Both the position numbers and the translations under genes were made by a program. A DNA stretch of 64,000 nt from an uncultured Pelagibacteraceae bacterium (GTDB lineage Bacteria; Pseudomonadota; Alphaproteobacteria; Pelagibacterales; Pelagibacteraceae), in the NCBI GenBank assembly GCA_902617895.1, contig CACMYJ010000001.1, forward strand, positions 102,001 to 166,000, in the 5' to 3' direction. Shown piece after piece: positions 31,901 to 41,700 of this stretch. Positions within the stretch are counted from its first letter, which is position 1. Every line of letters starts with the position of its first letter. The notes under the pieces were generated by a model. That model saw only the letters and a list, made by a program, of their open reading frames with translations, ran no database searches and was not told the origin of the DNA.

Positions 31901-33479
31901 CCTGACTAAAATTCTGTCTAAAATAATGATAAAGAGGCCTGTATTTATCAGATAAAACTGCAAGGGGAGTGTCATCTCCCATTGACCCGGTTGCTTCTTT
32001 AGCGTCCTCTGCCATTGGATGCAAAATTAACTCCAAGTCTTCAAGGCTATAACCAAAACAATGTTGTATCTTTTTTAAATCAGAGCCTGAAAACTCACTT
32101 TTTTCATTTTCTATAGTTAATGATTTATCTAATTCAATTATTTGATTATTGAAATGTTTGTATTCTTTAGACAAATAATTCTTTATTTGATTATTTGTAT
32201 AAACTTTTCCTTTTTCAATTCTCACACCCAAAATTTCTCCTGGTCCTAGTCTTCCTTTTGAAACAATTTTCTTCTCATTTAGGTCAATCATTCCTGTCTC
32301 AGATCCTGCAAATAGAAGATTATCTCTTGTAATTGTATATCTAAGAGGTCTAAGTCCATTTCTGTCACTACCTACAATAACCCACTCATTGTCAGTTGCA
32401 GCTATAGCAGCAGGTCCATCCCAAGGTTCCATTGTACTATTTAAAAAGTTAAAAAGTTGTTGATGATCTTTTGGAAGAACTTTACTTTTTTTTGACCAAG
32501 CATCTGGTATTAGCATAAGTTTTGCTAAAGGTGCTGAATGTCCAGAAATATTTAATAATTCAAACACATTATCTAATGATGCAGAATCAGAATTACCAGC
32601 AGGGATAACTGGTTTTAAATTTTCCATATCATCAAACAAAGGACTAAACATTTCCTCTTCGTGAATTCTCATCCAATTAATATTTCCTTTTAAAGTGTTT
32701 ATCTCCCCATTGTGAGCAATTGATCTAAAAGGTTGGGCTAAATCCCAACTTGGCGCGGTGTTAGTAGAAAATCTTTGATGGAAAATTGCATAACGTGAAA
32801 TGAAACGCTCATCTTTTAAATCTGGATAAAAATCAGATAAAGACTCTGCTAAAAACATTCCTTTATAAATTATTGATTTCGAGCTGAAAGAACAAATATA
32901 AAAATTGTTTAATTGATTTCTTAAAGCTTCTTTTTCAATTTTTCTTCGAGTTTCATAAAGAGCTCTCTCTAAGTCTTTGCCATGAATTGACTTATCATTA
33001 TGAGTAAAAAGAACCTGTGTAATCTCAGGTCTAGTTTGTTCTGCCTTTTCTCCTAAAACTGAAGGATCCACAGGTACTTGTCTCCATCCGTAAATATTAA
33101 AATTCTTTTTTGTTAATTCACTTTCTACAATTGATCTGCATTGCTCCTGTCCCCCAAAGTCATTTCTAGGCAAGAAAATCATTCCCACACATAAATCTGA
33201 GTTGTCATGCTCATGACCTGTTATTTCAATTTTTTCTGCAAAGAAATCATTTGGTATTTCAATATGAATACCTGCTCCGTCTCCAGTTTTACCGTCTGCA
33301 TCAATTGCACCTCTATGCCATACAGCTTTTAGAGCCTCGATACCGTATTCGACTACTTTTCTTGATTTTAGACCCTCAGTTGATGCAACAAGACCTACTC
33401 CACATGCATCATGTTCCATATTTTCATGATAAACATGATTTTTTTTTAAAAGTTTACGATTTTTGTTTTGAATATCCAT
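28983..33479 (-). CDS. gltB: Glutamate synthase (NADPH) large subunit
   Basis: A 1498-aa large subunit that makes glutamate from glutamine and 2-oxoglutarate. The N-terminal glutaminase has the nucleophile Cys in HDACGVGLV near residue 26, so a short propeptide must be removed. The central and FMN domains are present with the 3Fe-4S Cys cluster in MVRQCHSNTCPVGVC. The C-terminal beta-helix contains repeated GxxxGxxG patterns. It starts with an ATG overlapping the gltD stop by one base. This is the main ammonium assimilation route together with glutamine synthetase. Confidence 0.97.
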   Translation of the reverse strand: MDIQNKNRKLLKKNHVYHENMEHDACGVGLVASTEGLKSRKVVEYGIEALKAVWHRGAIDADGKTGDGAGIHIEIPNDFFAEKIEITGHEHDNSDLCVGMIFLPRNDFGGQEQCRSIVESELTKKNFNIYGWRQVPVDPSVLGEKAEQTRPEITQVLFTHNDKSIHGKDLERALYETRRKIEKEALRNQLNNFYICSFSSKSIIYKGMFLAESLSDFYPDLKDERFISRYAIFHQRFSTNTAPSWDLAQPFRSIAHNGEINTLKGNINWMRIHEEEMFSPLFDDMENLKPVIPAGNSDSASLDNVFELLNISGHSAPLAKLMLIPDAWSKKSKVLPKDHQQLFNFLNSTMEPWDGPAAIAATDNEWVIVGSDRNGLRPLRYTITRDNLLFAGSETGMIDLNEKKIVSKGRLGPGEILGVRIEKGKVYTNNQIKNYLSKEYKHFNNQIIELDKSLTIENEKSEFSGSDLKKIQHCFGYSLEDLELILHPMAEDAKEATGSMGDDTPLAVLSDKYRPLYHYFRQNFSQVTNPPIDSLRENKVMSLKTRFGNLGNILDFSNLTEENIYVLDSPILSNTQFEKFIKYFGDNYKILDCTFKTEQSLEAAIELLKNNAEKAVREGNTQLILSDKNISETKLPMPMLLCIGAINTHLIKLGLRGYASINVQTGDALDTHSFATLIGVGATTVNPYLAFDSLYQRYSKKLFGNFSFDECVTRYIKSVNLGLLKIMSKMGISVLSSYRGGCNFETVGLSRTIVKDYFPGVLSKISGIGLTGIEKKIRSIHKDAFDIHSNILPIGGIYRYRKNGETHQYQGKLIHLLQAAVGSNSYETYKKYTKGIYGLKPISLRDLIDFKNQETIDIDQVEPITEIMKRFGSGSMSHGALSKEAHETLAMGMNRIKGASCSGEGGEDEERFKVLDNGDSANSRVKQIASARFGVTINYLNNCNEIEIKIAQGAKPGEGGQLPGFKVTEEIARLRHSTPGVTLISPPPHHDIYSIEDLAQLIYDLKQINPKARVGVKLVASSGIGTIAAGVAKAKADIILISGHNGGTGATPQTSVKYVGIPWEMGLTEANQVLTLNKLRHLVTLRTDGGIKTGRDVVIAAMMGAEEFGVATTALVAMGCIMVRQCHSNTCPVGVCTQDDELRKKFTGTPDKIVNLFSFIAQEVREILSSLGFKNLNEVIGRTDLLRQVSKGSPNLDDLDLNPLFVQADPGINKRYCETPIINEVPDTLDQKIWPEIESLINRKLPLENVYSIENTDRAVGTRISYNLYKKFGNNKLGENTFAINFKGSAGQSFGAFGVKGLKLILKGDANDYVAKGLSGASIVIKLRDESNLISNENTIIGNTVLYGATSGYLFAAGQAGERFAVRNSGATAVIEGCDSNGCEYMTGGSIVILGEVGDNFGAGMTGGMAFIYDPKSQFAKKANPETIIWQTPETEYWKNYLKDLVLKHNEETNSNLSAQIIKNFDDEIKNFLQVCPKEMLNKLENPITNKSLVGKAS

Positions 33480-34912
33480 TATGCAACCTTCATTTTTTGT
33501 TTTGATTGAAGATAGCTTTCGATTGAAGTCGCAGCGTCTCTGCCGTCTTTAATAGCCCATACAACTAATGAGGCTCCTCTTACTATGTCTCCAGCCGCAA
33601 ATATACCTGGTATACTAGTCTCCAAGGTATCAAAGTCAGCTTTTATTGTTCCCCACTGTGAAACTTGTAATCTAGGTTCATGAAATAGAACTGGTAAATC
33701 TTCTGGATCAAAACCTAAGGATTTAATTACTAAATCAGCATTAATTTCAAATTCTGAGTTTTCTTCTGCAACAGGTCTTCTTCTACCACTTTCATCTGGA
33801 TCTGTTAATTTCATTTTATCTACAATAATACTATTTACTTTATTAATACCTCTAAACTCTTTTGGATTACTTAACCAAATAAATTCTACACCTTCCTCCT
33901 CAGCATTTCCTACTTCTCTCGCTGATCCAGGCATATTTTCTCTATCTCTTCTGTAAAGGCATTTTACAGATTTGGCTTTTTGTCTTACTGATGTTCTCAC
34001 ACAGTCCATTGCCGTGTCTCCGCCACCAATTACTACTACATCTTTACCTTCGGCATTTAATGTTCCGTTATCAAACATTTCGACTTTATCGCCTAAGCCT
34101 TTTTTGTTTGAAGCTGTTAAGAATTCCATTGCAGGAAAAATATTACTTAGATCATTTCCAGGTAAGTTAACCTCTCTTGCTTTGTAAACACCTGTTGAAA
34201 TTAATAAGGCATCATGTTTCGATTGTAATTCTTTCAATGTAGAGTCTTTACCAACCTCAAAATTATGAACAAATTTTATTCCACCTTCTTTTAAAAGTTT
34301 AATTCTTCTCTCAACCACATGTTTTTCTAATTTAAAATTAGGTATTCCATATATTAATAATCCACCTGCTCTGTCATACCGATCATATATTGTTATTTGA
34401 TATCCCTTTTTACGTAATTCTTCACCACAAGCTAATCCTGCGGGGCCTGCTCCAATAATTCCAACACTTTGTTCATTCTCAATTTTTACATTTATTGGTT
34501 TTACCCAGCCATTTTCCCAAGCTTTATCTGTTAAATATTTTTCAACTGAACCAATTGTTACTGTTCCATGTCCCGATTGCTCAATTACACAGTTTCCTTC
34601 ACATAACCTATCTTGTGGGCATATTCTTCCACAAACTTCTGGCATATTATTGGTACTTTGGGATAAATGATAAGCTTCTTCATATCTTCCCTCTGCAGTT
34701 AACTTTAACCAATCAGGTATATTGTTACTTAATGGACAGTGAACCTGACAAAAAGGAACACCACACTGTGAGCACCTGCTCGATTGTTCTTTAGCTTTTT
34801 CATGAATAAACTCTTGATAAATCTCTCCAAAATCCTCTTTTCTACGCGATTTATCTCTTTTAGGTGGATTTTGTTGACCTATATCCACAAACTTAAGCAT
34901 TTTATTTGTCAT
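33479..34912 (-). CDS. gltD: Glutamate synthase (NADPH) small subunit
   Basis: A flavoprotein of about 477 aa that passes electrons from NADPH to GltB. The N-terminal 4Fe-4S Cys motif CSQCGVPFCQVHCP, the FAD motif GIIGAGPAGLACGEELRKKG, and the NADPH motif VIGGGDTAMDCVRT are intact. The frame is open to an ATG at 34939, and another ATG lies at 34900. I prefer 34912 since the family N-terminus begins around MLKFVDIG and no start has a convincing Shine-Dalgarno sequence. It diverges from uppP. Confidence 0.95.
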   Translation of the reverse strand: MTNKMLKFVDIGQQNPPKRDKSRRKEDFGEIYQEFIHEKAKEQSSRCSQCGVPFCQVHCPLSNNIPDWLKLTAEGRYEEAYHLSQSTNNMPEVCGRICPQDRLCEGNCVIEQSGHGTVTIGSVEKYLTDKAWENGWVKPINVKIENEQSVGIIGAGPAGLACGEELRKKGYQITIYDRYDRAGGLLIYGIPNFKLEKHVVERRIKLLKEGGIKFVHNFEVGKDSTLKELQSKHDALLISTGVYKAREVNLPGNDLSNIFPAMEFLTASNKKGLGDKVEMFDNGTLNAEGKDVVVIGGGDTAMDCVRTSVRQKAKSVKCLYRRDRENMPGSAREVGNAEEEGVEFIWLSNPKEFRGINKVNSIIVDKMKLTDPDESGRRRPVAEENSEFEINADLVIKSLGFDPEDLPVLFHEPRLQVSQWGTIKADFDTLETSIPGIFAAGDIVRGASLVVWAIKDGRDAATSIESYLQSKQKMKVA

Positions 34913-35017
34913 TTGAATCGTTTTATACAACAGAAGCATAAACCTATAAAGTATTACTAGGTAATATATACTGACATATATTTTAGAAAATCATTGATTT
35001 TGCTATATTTTCTATTT

Positions 35018-35038
35018 AATGCATAGTTGATATGCATT
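35018..35038. promoter_or_regulatory. Inverted repeat in the gltD-uppP intergenic region
   Basis: AATGCAT and ATGCATT form 7-nt arms separated by 7 nt, about 53 nt upstream of uppP and 106 nt upstream of gltD. The 150-nt gap holds both divergent promoters. The repeat could be a dimeric regulator site. No known nitrogen-control consensus could be matched with confidence. Confidence 0.3.
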
Positions 35039-35090
35039 TAAATGATTGCCTTATTTAGGTAATCTTTTAACTATCTATTGAGAGTCCTTA

Positions 35091-35858
35091 ATGATTTCAA
35101 AATATTTAGAAGCATCAATTTTAGCGTTTGTACAAGGTTTTTCGGAATTTATACCAGTAAGTTCCTCTGCCCACCTTATAATAATATCAAAAATATCGAG
35201 CTTTAGTATTAGTTCGCTTCAACTTGATATCAGTCTTCACTTAGGTTCCCTTTTGGCAATTATTTTTTATTTTAGAAAGGATTTAGTAAATATTTTAAGA
35301 AATAAGTCTTTATTATTACTTATAGTTTTAGGGTCTTTTCCATTAGTTGTTGTTGGTTATTTTATTTATACCTCAGGACTGATTGAAAATTTAAGAAGTT
35401 TAAAAGTTATAGCATGGACAACTTTAATATTTGGTATTTTGTTGTTTATTGCAGACCGATTTAGTATTAAAAATAAAATTGATACCAATTTAAGTTTAAA
35501 AAATATTTTAATCATTGGTATTTTTCAAATTTTAGCTGTTATACCTGGTGTAAGCAGATCAGGTATAATAATTACAGCTTCAAGGTTTTTAAATTTCGAT
35601 AGAGTAGATTCCTCAAAAATATCTTTTTATTTATCAATACCTGCATTAGCGGGAGCAAGTATACTTAGTTTGAAAGATGTGATGAATGCAAATTTTGATT
35701 TGAGCATATTATTTTTATATTCAATAATATTTTCATTTATAGTTTCTTATTTAACAATCAAATATTTTTTAATTTATGTAAAAAATTTTAATTTAAATAT
35801 TTTTGTTTATTACAGAACTTTTCTTGCTTTAATTCTTTTTGTAATTGCTTATAGCTAA
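35091..35858 (+). CDS. uppP: Undecaprenyl-diphosphatase
   Basis: A 255-aa polytopic membrane enzyme that recycles the undecaprenyl lipid carrier for peptidoglycan and surface glycans. The BacA/UppP signatures are present: FVQGFSEFIPVSSSAHL at about residues 14-30 and PGVSRSG near 155, with several hydrophobic segments. It is close to the usual family length. Its stop overlaps the stop of the convergent EamA gene by 4 nt. The sugar genes at 11-18 kb and the glycosyltransferases depend on such a carrier. Confidence 0.95.
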   Translation: MISKYLEASILAFVQGFSEFIPVSSSAHLIIISKISSFSISSLQLDISLHLGSLLAIIFYFRKDLVNILRNKSLLLLIVLGSFPLVVVGYFIYTSGLIENLRSLKVIAWTTLIFGILLFIADRFSIKNKIDTNLSLKNILIIGIFQILAVIPGVSRSGIIITASRFLNFDRVDSSKISFYLSIPALAGASILSLKDVMNANFDLSILFLYSIIFSFIVSYLTIKYFLIYVKNFNLNIFVYYRTFLALILFVIAYS

Positions 35859-36739
35859 TTTTTAGAACTAGGTGAAATTTGAGAAGAAATTACTGCAATC
35901 AAAATTAATAAACATCCAATCATATTATTAGTACTTAAAAATTGATTAAGAATAATCCATCCTGCTGCTGCTGCAAATACTCCCTCGAGAGAATAAATAA
36001 TTGCTGCTGGTGCCTCTTCTATGTTTTTTTGAGCATACATTTGTAATGTAAAGGCTATACCGCCTGATAATGCTCCTGCGTAAAGAATAGAACTGCTTTC
36101 CATTAAAATTTTTGAAATATTTATTTCTTCAAAAATAAAAGAAAAGATTAACGAAAGTGTTGCAACAAATAATGCTTGAAGTGCAGCATAAAACATTGGA
36201 ATATCAAATTCTTCCATGAACTTACCTGCAAAAATTATATGCAAAGCCCAAAATACTGAGCACAATATAACTAGACCATCACCTAGCATAATTTCTGAGT
36301 TAGAAAAATCACTTAGAAGGTATACACCAAGGATACAAAGACCAATTGCTGGCCATATACTCCAATGCACTTTTTTGGAGTATATGAAAAATAACAAAAT
36401 TGGAACTATTGGTACGTAAAACACAGTAAAAAAAGCAGCATTTGCAATATTTGTATATTGGAGAGCAGCTTGTTGTAAAAAAGTTCCCAAAAACAGGGAT
36501 ACTCCCATGAAGACTAAATATTTTATAAAAAGTTTTGATTTTGAAAGTACTTCTATTTTAATTTTCTTTCTCTCAAATAATAAGGCAAGTGGTAATATTG
36601 TAAAAAAGCCAACAATAAATCTTGCTGAATTAAAAGTTAATGGACCGATATTATCCATACCAGTGTCTTGAGCTATGAAAGCTGTTCCCCAAATAAAAGT
36701 TGTGACTAATGCGCAGACCATTGAGAGGGATTTTGTCAT
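35855..36739 (-). CDS. EamA/DMT-family transporter
   Basis: A 294-aa inner-membrane protein with about ten hydrophobic segments and two EamA repeats (TTFIWGTAFIAQDTGMDNIG and, in the second half, a CSVFWALHIIFAGKF region). The DMT superfamily exports or imports amino acids, nucleobases or small metabolites. The substrate cannot be inferred. It lies 26 nt after the GBBH-like oxygenase gene and may be part of the aceE-aceF unit. Confidence 0.85.
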   Translation of the reverse strand: MTKSLSMVCALVTTFIWGTAFIAQDTGMDNIGPLTFNSARFIVGFFTILPLALLFERKKIKIEVLSKSKLFIKYLVFMGVSLFLGTFLQQAALQYTNIANAAFFTVFYVPIVPILLFFIYSKKVHWSIWPAIGLCILGVYLLSDFSNSEIMLGDGLVILCSVFWALHIIFAGKFMEEFDIPMFYAALQALFVATLSLIFSFIFEEINISKILMESSSILYAGALSGGIAFTLQMYAQKNIEEAPAAIIYSLEGVFAAAAGWIILNQFLSTNNMIGCLLILIAVISSQISPSSKN

Positions 36740-36765
36740 TATATTTAATTAGATAATTTTATTAA

Positions 36766-37866
36766 TTAATTTATTCCGTTTAACTTACAAGAGCTGTCAA
36801 AATCCTCTTTGTTAATATAACATCCAGACATTTTTCTAACTCCATTAAACGATCCTCTACCATGAAGTATTCGCCAATTATTAAATATTAGAAGTTCTCC
36901 AGGTTTAAGGATATGTCGCCACTGATAATCTTTATTATTAGCAATAAGATCAAATTTTTTTATCGCTTCATAAAACTTTAATGTTAAATCTTTTTCAAAT
37001 CTAAATGGTGCTCGATCATAATTATTAAAACTAACTTGAACTATTTCATTATTTTCATCTAACTTAAATATTGGTCTTTTAGCCTCAAGATAAACACCAT
37101 CACCGATATAATTTCCCTTAACATTTATTTTTGTCATTAATTCATACATCGGCTGGTTTTCTTTTTTTATTGTTTCTGCTATTTTTAATCCATCAACCAT
37201 AATCGATTCACCACCTCTAGCATTATATTCACAACATAGTAATAATTGTAATCCTGGGGCGTCATTACTATACGTTGAGTCTGTATGAGGTCTTAGTTCT
37301 TCTTCAGTGTATGCGCTATCTGCTTTATTTTCATCTGACTCAAAACTCCATATTCCTCCAAATATAGAGTTTCTTACATAACCAATTTTATTTGCAATTA
37401 TTTCAACAGACTTTAAATTGGTTTCACAATTTTTAATTACTGAAAATCCATAGTCGTGAATATTTTTCAAAAAATTTTTAAATCCTTCATTTGATAAAAT
37501 TGAATTATAATCTAAAAAAATTTCTTCTTTTATTTCATCAGCTTTCCAGATTTTTAAATTAGATTTTACATCTTTTTTCTTTTTTATTTTATTATTAGTT
37601 AGAAATTCAAATGAATATTTAACTGGTTTTTCTAAATCAGGCCATGAGACACACAAATATTTTCCATTTTCAATTATTTCTGCCTTTTTAACTTTTAAAT
37701 TTATATCTAAAGCTGCCGTAAATGTTTTCCTTTGGTTAGACCTTTTATCCCAATTTTGCTCATCTTTTGCATGATCTCTTAGCCAAATATTAGGAAAAAT
37801 TTCAGAATTTTCTCCATTAAAGTGGACGTGCACATCATCTGCTAGTATTTCAATTTTAGTAATCAT
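36766..37866 (-). CDS. TauD/GBBH-like 2-oxoglutarate Fe(II) dioxygenase
   Basis: A 366-aa protein with the gamma-butyrobetaine/trimethyllysine dioxygenase layout. The N-terminal beta domain has FPNIWLRDHAKDEQNWDKR, and the catalytic domain carries Fe ligands His194 and Asp196 in RPHTDSTY and the distal His near 335 in ILHGRGSF. The zinc-binding Cys found in many GBBH N-domains (WLRDNCxCxxC pattern) is missing. The substrate may be a methylated amine or carnitine precursor, but this cannot be settled. Its start overlaps the E2 gene by 4 nt, placing it in the pyruvate dehydrogenase operon. Confidence 0.8.
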   Translation of the reverse strand: MITKIEILADDVHVHFNGENSEIFPNIWLRDHAKDEQNWDKRSNQRKTFTAALDINLKVKKAEIIENGKYLCVSWPDLEKPVKYSFEFLTNNKIKKKKDVKSNLKIWKADEIKEEIFLDYNSILSNEGFKNFLKNIHDYGFSVIKNCETNLKSVEIIANKIGYVRNSIFGGIWSFESDENKADSAYTEEELRPHTDSTYSNDAPGLQLLLCCEYNARGGESIMVDGLKIAETIKKENQPMYELMTKINVKGNYIGDGVYLEAKRPIFKLDENNEIVQVSFNNYDRAPFRFEKDLTLKFYEAIKKFDLIANNKDYQWRHILKPGELLIFNNWRILHGRGSFNGVRKMSGCYINKEDFDSSCKLNGIN

Positions 37867-38789
37867 TTACTCAAGTTATATGCAAAATTAGACCCAAGAT
37901 TATCTTTTAATTCGTTATTAAACTTCGCAGCCTCAGCACCATCTATAATTCTGTGATCATATGAGAGAGATAGTGGAAGCATGGTTCTTGGAACAAATTT
38001 ACCATCAATAAATACCTGTTTTTTATAACTTCTACCAACGCCAAGTATAGCAACTTCTGGAAAGTTAATTATTGGTGTAAAAAACGAACCACCTATGCCA
38101 CCTAAGCTTGTGATAGTCATTGATCCTCCAAAGAACTCTTTTTTATCAATTTTTAAATTTCTACAATCATCACTTACTTTTTTTAATTCCTCACTTAACT
38201 GATTGATATCTTTTTGATTAGCATCTCTAATTTTAGGAACCATAAGTCCATGTTGAGTATCAACTGCGATACCAACATGAAAATACTTTTTAAAAGTAAT
38301 CTTTCCATTTTCAATATCATCAATTGATGAATTAAATGATGGAAATTTTTTTAGTGAAAGTACCAATGCTTTTATAATAAATGCAAGAGGAGTAATTTTT
38401 ATTCTTTCTCCTGTAAAATTATCTTTTATCGAGCTTCTAAATTCTTCCATTTCTGTAATATCAGCTTCATCATGGTTAGTTACATGAGGAATGTTTGTCC
38501 ACGAATTTACAAGATGTGGGGCAGCTATTTTTTTTACTCTAGGAATATCTTTAATTTCAACTTCCCCAAAATCTGAATGGTGATATTCGCTTTTATTAAT
38601 TTTTTCTTTTTGTCTTTCACTATTATTCTGAGGATGATTGATTCTTGATGAGACAAAGTCTTTTAAATCTTTTTCAACAACCCTACCTGATCTCTCTGTT
38701 CCCTTAACATTATTTATATCTACTCCAAGTTCTCTTGCAAATTTTCTAACTTTTGGACTTGCAGATACTTTATTTGATTGATCAGACAT
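37863..38789 (-). CDS. aceF: Pyruvate dehydrogenase E2, lipoyl-less (acetyltransferase)
   Basis: A 308-aa E2 consisting of only two domains: the peripheral-subunit-binding domain at about residues 9-46 (SPKVRKFARELGVDINNV, GRVVEKDL) and the acetyltransferase catalytic domain with SYDHRIIDGAEAAKF, which holds the catalytic His and Asp near the C-terminus. There is no N-terminal lipoyl domain: the coding start directly follows the aceE stop and the first residues are already linker. The lipoyl domain is instead on the adjacent E1. It forms the core of the complex that makes acetyl-CoA. Confidence 0.9.
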   Translation of the reverse strand: MSDQSNKVSASPKVRKFARELGVDINNVKGTERSGRVVEKDLKDFVSSRINHPQNNSERQKEKINKSEYHHSDFGEVEIKDIPRVKKIAAPHLVNSWTNIPHVTNHDEADITEMEEFRSSIKDNFTGERIKITPLAFIIKALVLSLKKFPSFNSSIDDIENGKITFKKYFHVGIAVDTQHGLMVPKIRDANQKDINQLSEELKKVSDDCRNLKIDKKEFFGGSMTITSLGGIGGSFFTPIINFPEVAILGVGRSYKKQVFIDGKFVPRTMLPLSLSYDHRIIDGAEAAKFNNELKDNLGSNFAYNLSK

Positions 38790-41700
38790 TTACATTTTTG
38801 TTGGCATGGGTTTGTTTTTATCAATTTTATACTTTTTGATTGCATCTTCAGCATACTTTGATGCAACAAGCTGTTCATTTGCTAAAACACTAAGGCTATA
38901 AGCAACTATGTGTTCCTTATCTACTTCAAAAAAATTTCTTAAGTTTTTTCTTGTATCACTTCTCCCATATCCATCCGTACCTAATGAATAAAAGCTCTTT
39001 TTTGTAAAAGGTCTTATTTGATCAGCATTTATTCTCATATAGTCAGTGGCTGTAAGGATAGGACCTTGTTGTTTGCCTAAACATTCCTCTACATATGATT
39101 TTTTATTTGTTTCTGCGGGATTTAGAAGGTTAAATCGTTCAACTTCCATTCCATTTTTTCTTAACTCATTAAAACTAGTAACACTCCAAACTTCACTATC
39201 GACCTGATATTCTTTTTTAAGAATATCTGATGCTGCCATCATTTCTCTTAGTATTGTTCCAGAGCCTAATAATTGAATTTTTGCTTCTTTAGAACCTGAT
39301 GTTTCTTTAATTTTATACATTCCCTTGAGAATTCCATCCTCACAATCATCTGGCATTGCAGGGTGGGAGTAATTTTCGTTCATTGTTGTAATATAATAAA
39401 AAATATTTTCATTTTTTTCATGCATCCTTCTTAAACCTTCTCTAAAAATCACAGCTAATTCATAATGGAATGTTGGATCATAAGAAATACAGTTTGGAAT
39501 TGTTGATGCTAGCAAATGACTATGACCGTCTTGGTGTTGAAGACCTTCTCCTGCAAGTGTTGTTCTTCCTGCAGTCGCACCAATTAAAAAGCCTCTCGCT
39601 TGACTATCTCCTGCAGCCCAAGCAAAATCTCCAATTCTTTGAAAGCCAAACATTGAATAGAAAAGATAAATTGGTATCATTTCAATATCATGATTTGTAT
39701 ATGCTGTTCCAGCTGCTATCCAAGAAGACATTGAACCAGCTTCTGTAATACCTTCTTCTAATACCTGACCACTTTTTTCTTCTCTATAAGATGAAAGTTG
39801 TGCTGAGTCCTCCGGCTCATATTTTTGACCTTCATGAGCATAAATACCTATTTTTTGAAAGAAACCCTCCATTCCAAATGTTCTAGCTTCATCGGGAATA
39901 ATTGGAACCAATTTTGGTGCAACATTTTTATCTCTCAAAAGATTAGTTAACATTCTTACTAATGCCATTGTTGTAGACATTTCTTTTTCGCCAGTAGACT
40001 TTTTCATAAAATCAAAAATATCTTTAACTGGGGCTTTAATCGGTTTTGAATATGATGTTCTTTCTGGAATAAATCCACCAAGTTCTAATCTTCTTTTTTT
40101 TAAGTATTTAATTTCTTCAGAGTTTTCGTCTGGTTTAAAATATTCAATATTTTTGACTTGAGAATCTGTTAAAGGAACATCAAACCTATCCCTGTAATAC
40201 ATTAAATCATCAACATCCAATTTTTTTTGTTGGTGAGTAGTGTTTACACTTTCACCACTTTTACCCATACCATAACCTTTTATAGTTTTAGCTATTATGA
40301 CTGTAGGGCTTCCTTTGTGATTAACCGCTTTATCATATGCAGCATAAACTTTGTGTGGATCATGGCCTCCTCTATTAAGTCTCCAAATATCAGTATCTGA
40401 CATTGATGAAACTAATTCTGTAGTTTCAGGGTATTTGCCAAAAAACTTTTCTCTCACATAAAGCCCATTTCTTGCTTTAAATGCTTGATATTCACCATCT
40501 ACGGTCTCATTCATGATTTTTACTAAATGTCCTGTTTTATCATTTGCTAAAAGTGAGTCCCAATAAGATCCCCAAATAACTTTTAAAACGTTCCAGCCAC
40601 CTCCTCTAAAAATACCCTCCAATTCTTGAATTATTTTTCCATTTCCTCTTACTGGACCGTCTAATCTTTGTAAGTTACAGTTTACAACAAAAATTAAATT
40701 ATCTAAATTTTCACGCGCCGCTAAACCAATTGCTCCAAGTGACTCGGGTTCATCCATTTCTCCATCTCCAAGAAAAGCCCAAACTTTTCTTCCCTCATCT
40801 TTAATTAATCCTCTATTGATTAGGTATTTCATAAATCTTGCTTGATATATTGCTAACATAGGACCAATACCCATTGAAACTGTTGGAAACTGCCAAAAGT
40901 TTGGCATGAGCCAAGGATGTGGATAAGATGAAAGTCCACCAGTTTGTACTTCTTGTCTAAATCTATCTAACTGCTTTTCATTTAGTCTTCCCTCAAGAAA
41001 AGCTCTTGCATACATTCCTGGTGCACTATGACCTTGAAAATACACTAGATCACCTCCGAATTTATTATTTTTTGCTCGCCAAAAATGATTCATACCAACA
41101 TCATACAAAGTTGCAGCTGATGCAAATGTTCCTATGTGACCGCCAAGTTCAGGATGTTTTTTATTTGCTCTTACTACCATCGCAGCAGCATTCCACCTAA
41201 TTAATGATCTTAACTTACGTTCTATGTTTTGATCTCCAGGTGATCTTTTTTCCTCTTCAGGAGGTATAGTATTTACGTAAGGAGTAGTTTGAGTATGAGG
41301 AATTTTAGATCCAGCTTTATAAGATTGATCAATTAATTGTTTAATTAAAAAATGAGCTCTTTCAGAGCCATCATTTTGCAAAACTGCACTTAATGAATCT
41401 AACCACTCTTTGGTTTCAATTGGATCAATATCATCGTTACTACTGACCATTTTAACTTCATTAACTAATCTTTTTTGCTTGATTTGAGTTGGCTCTATAA
41501 CCTCTGTTTCAACTTTTGTATCAGATTTTGTAGCAGTTTCTGCTTCCTCTATTAATTTCTCTGTTGAAGGTGGAATTTTTTCGTCTAAAGTTTTACTAAT
41601 TTTCTCATGTTCATCTTTATTTTCTGAAGATAAAGTTAATATTAAATCACCTTTAGAAACTTTATCACCAATTTTTACATTTATATTTTCAATTGTTCCT

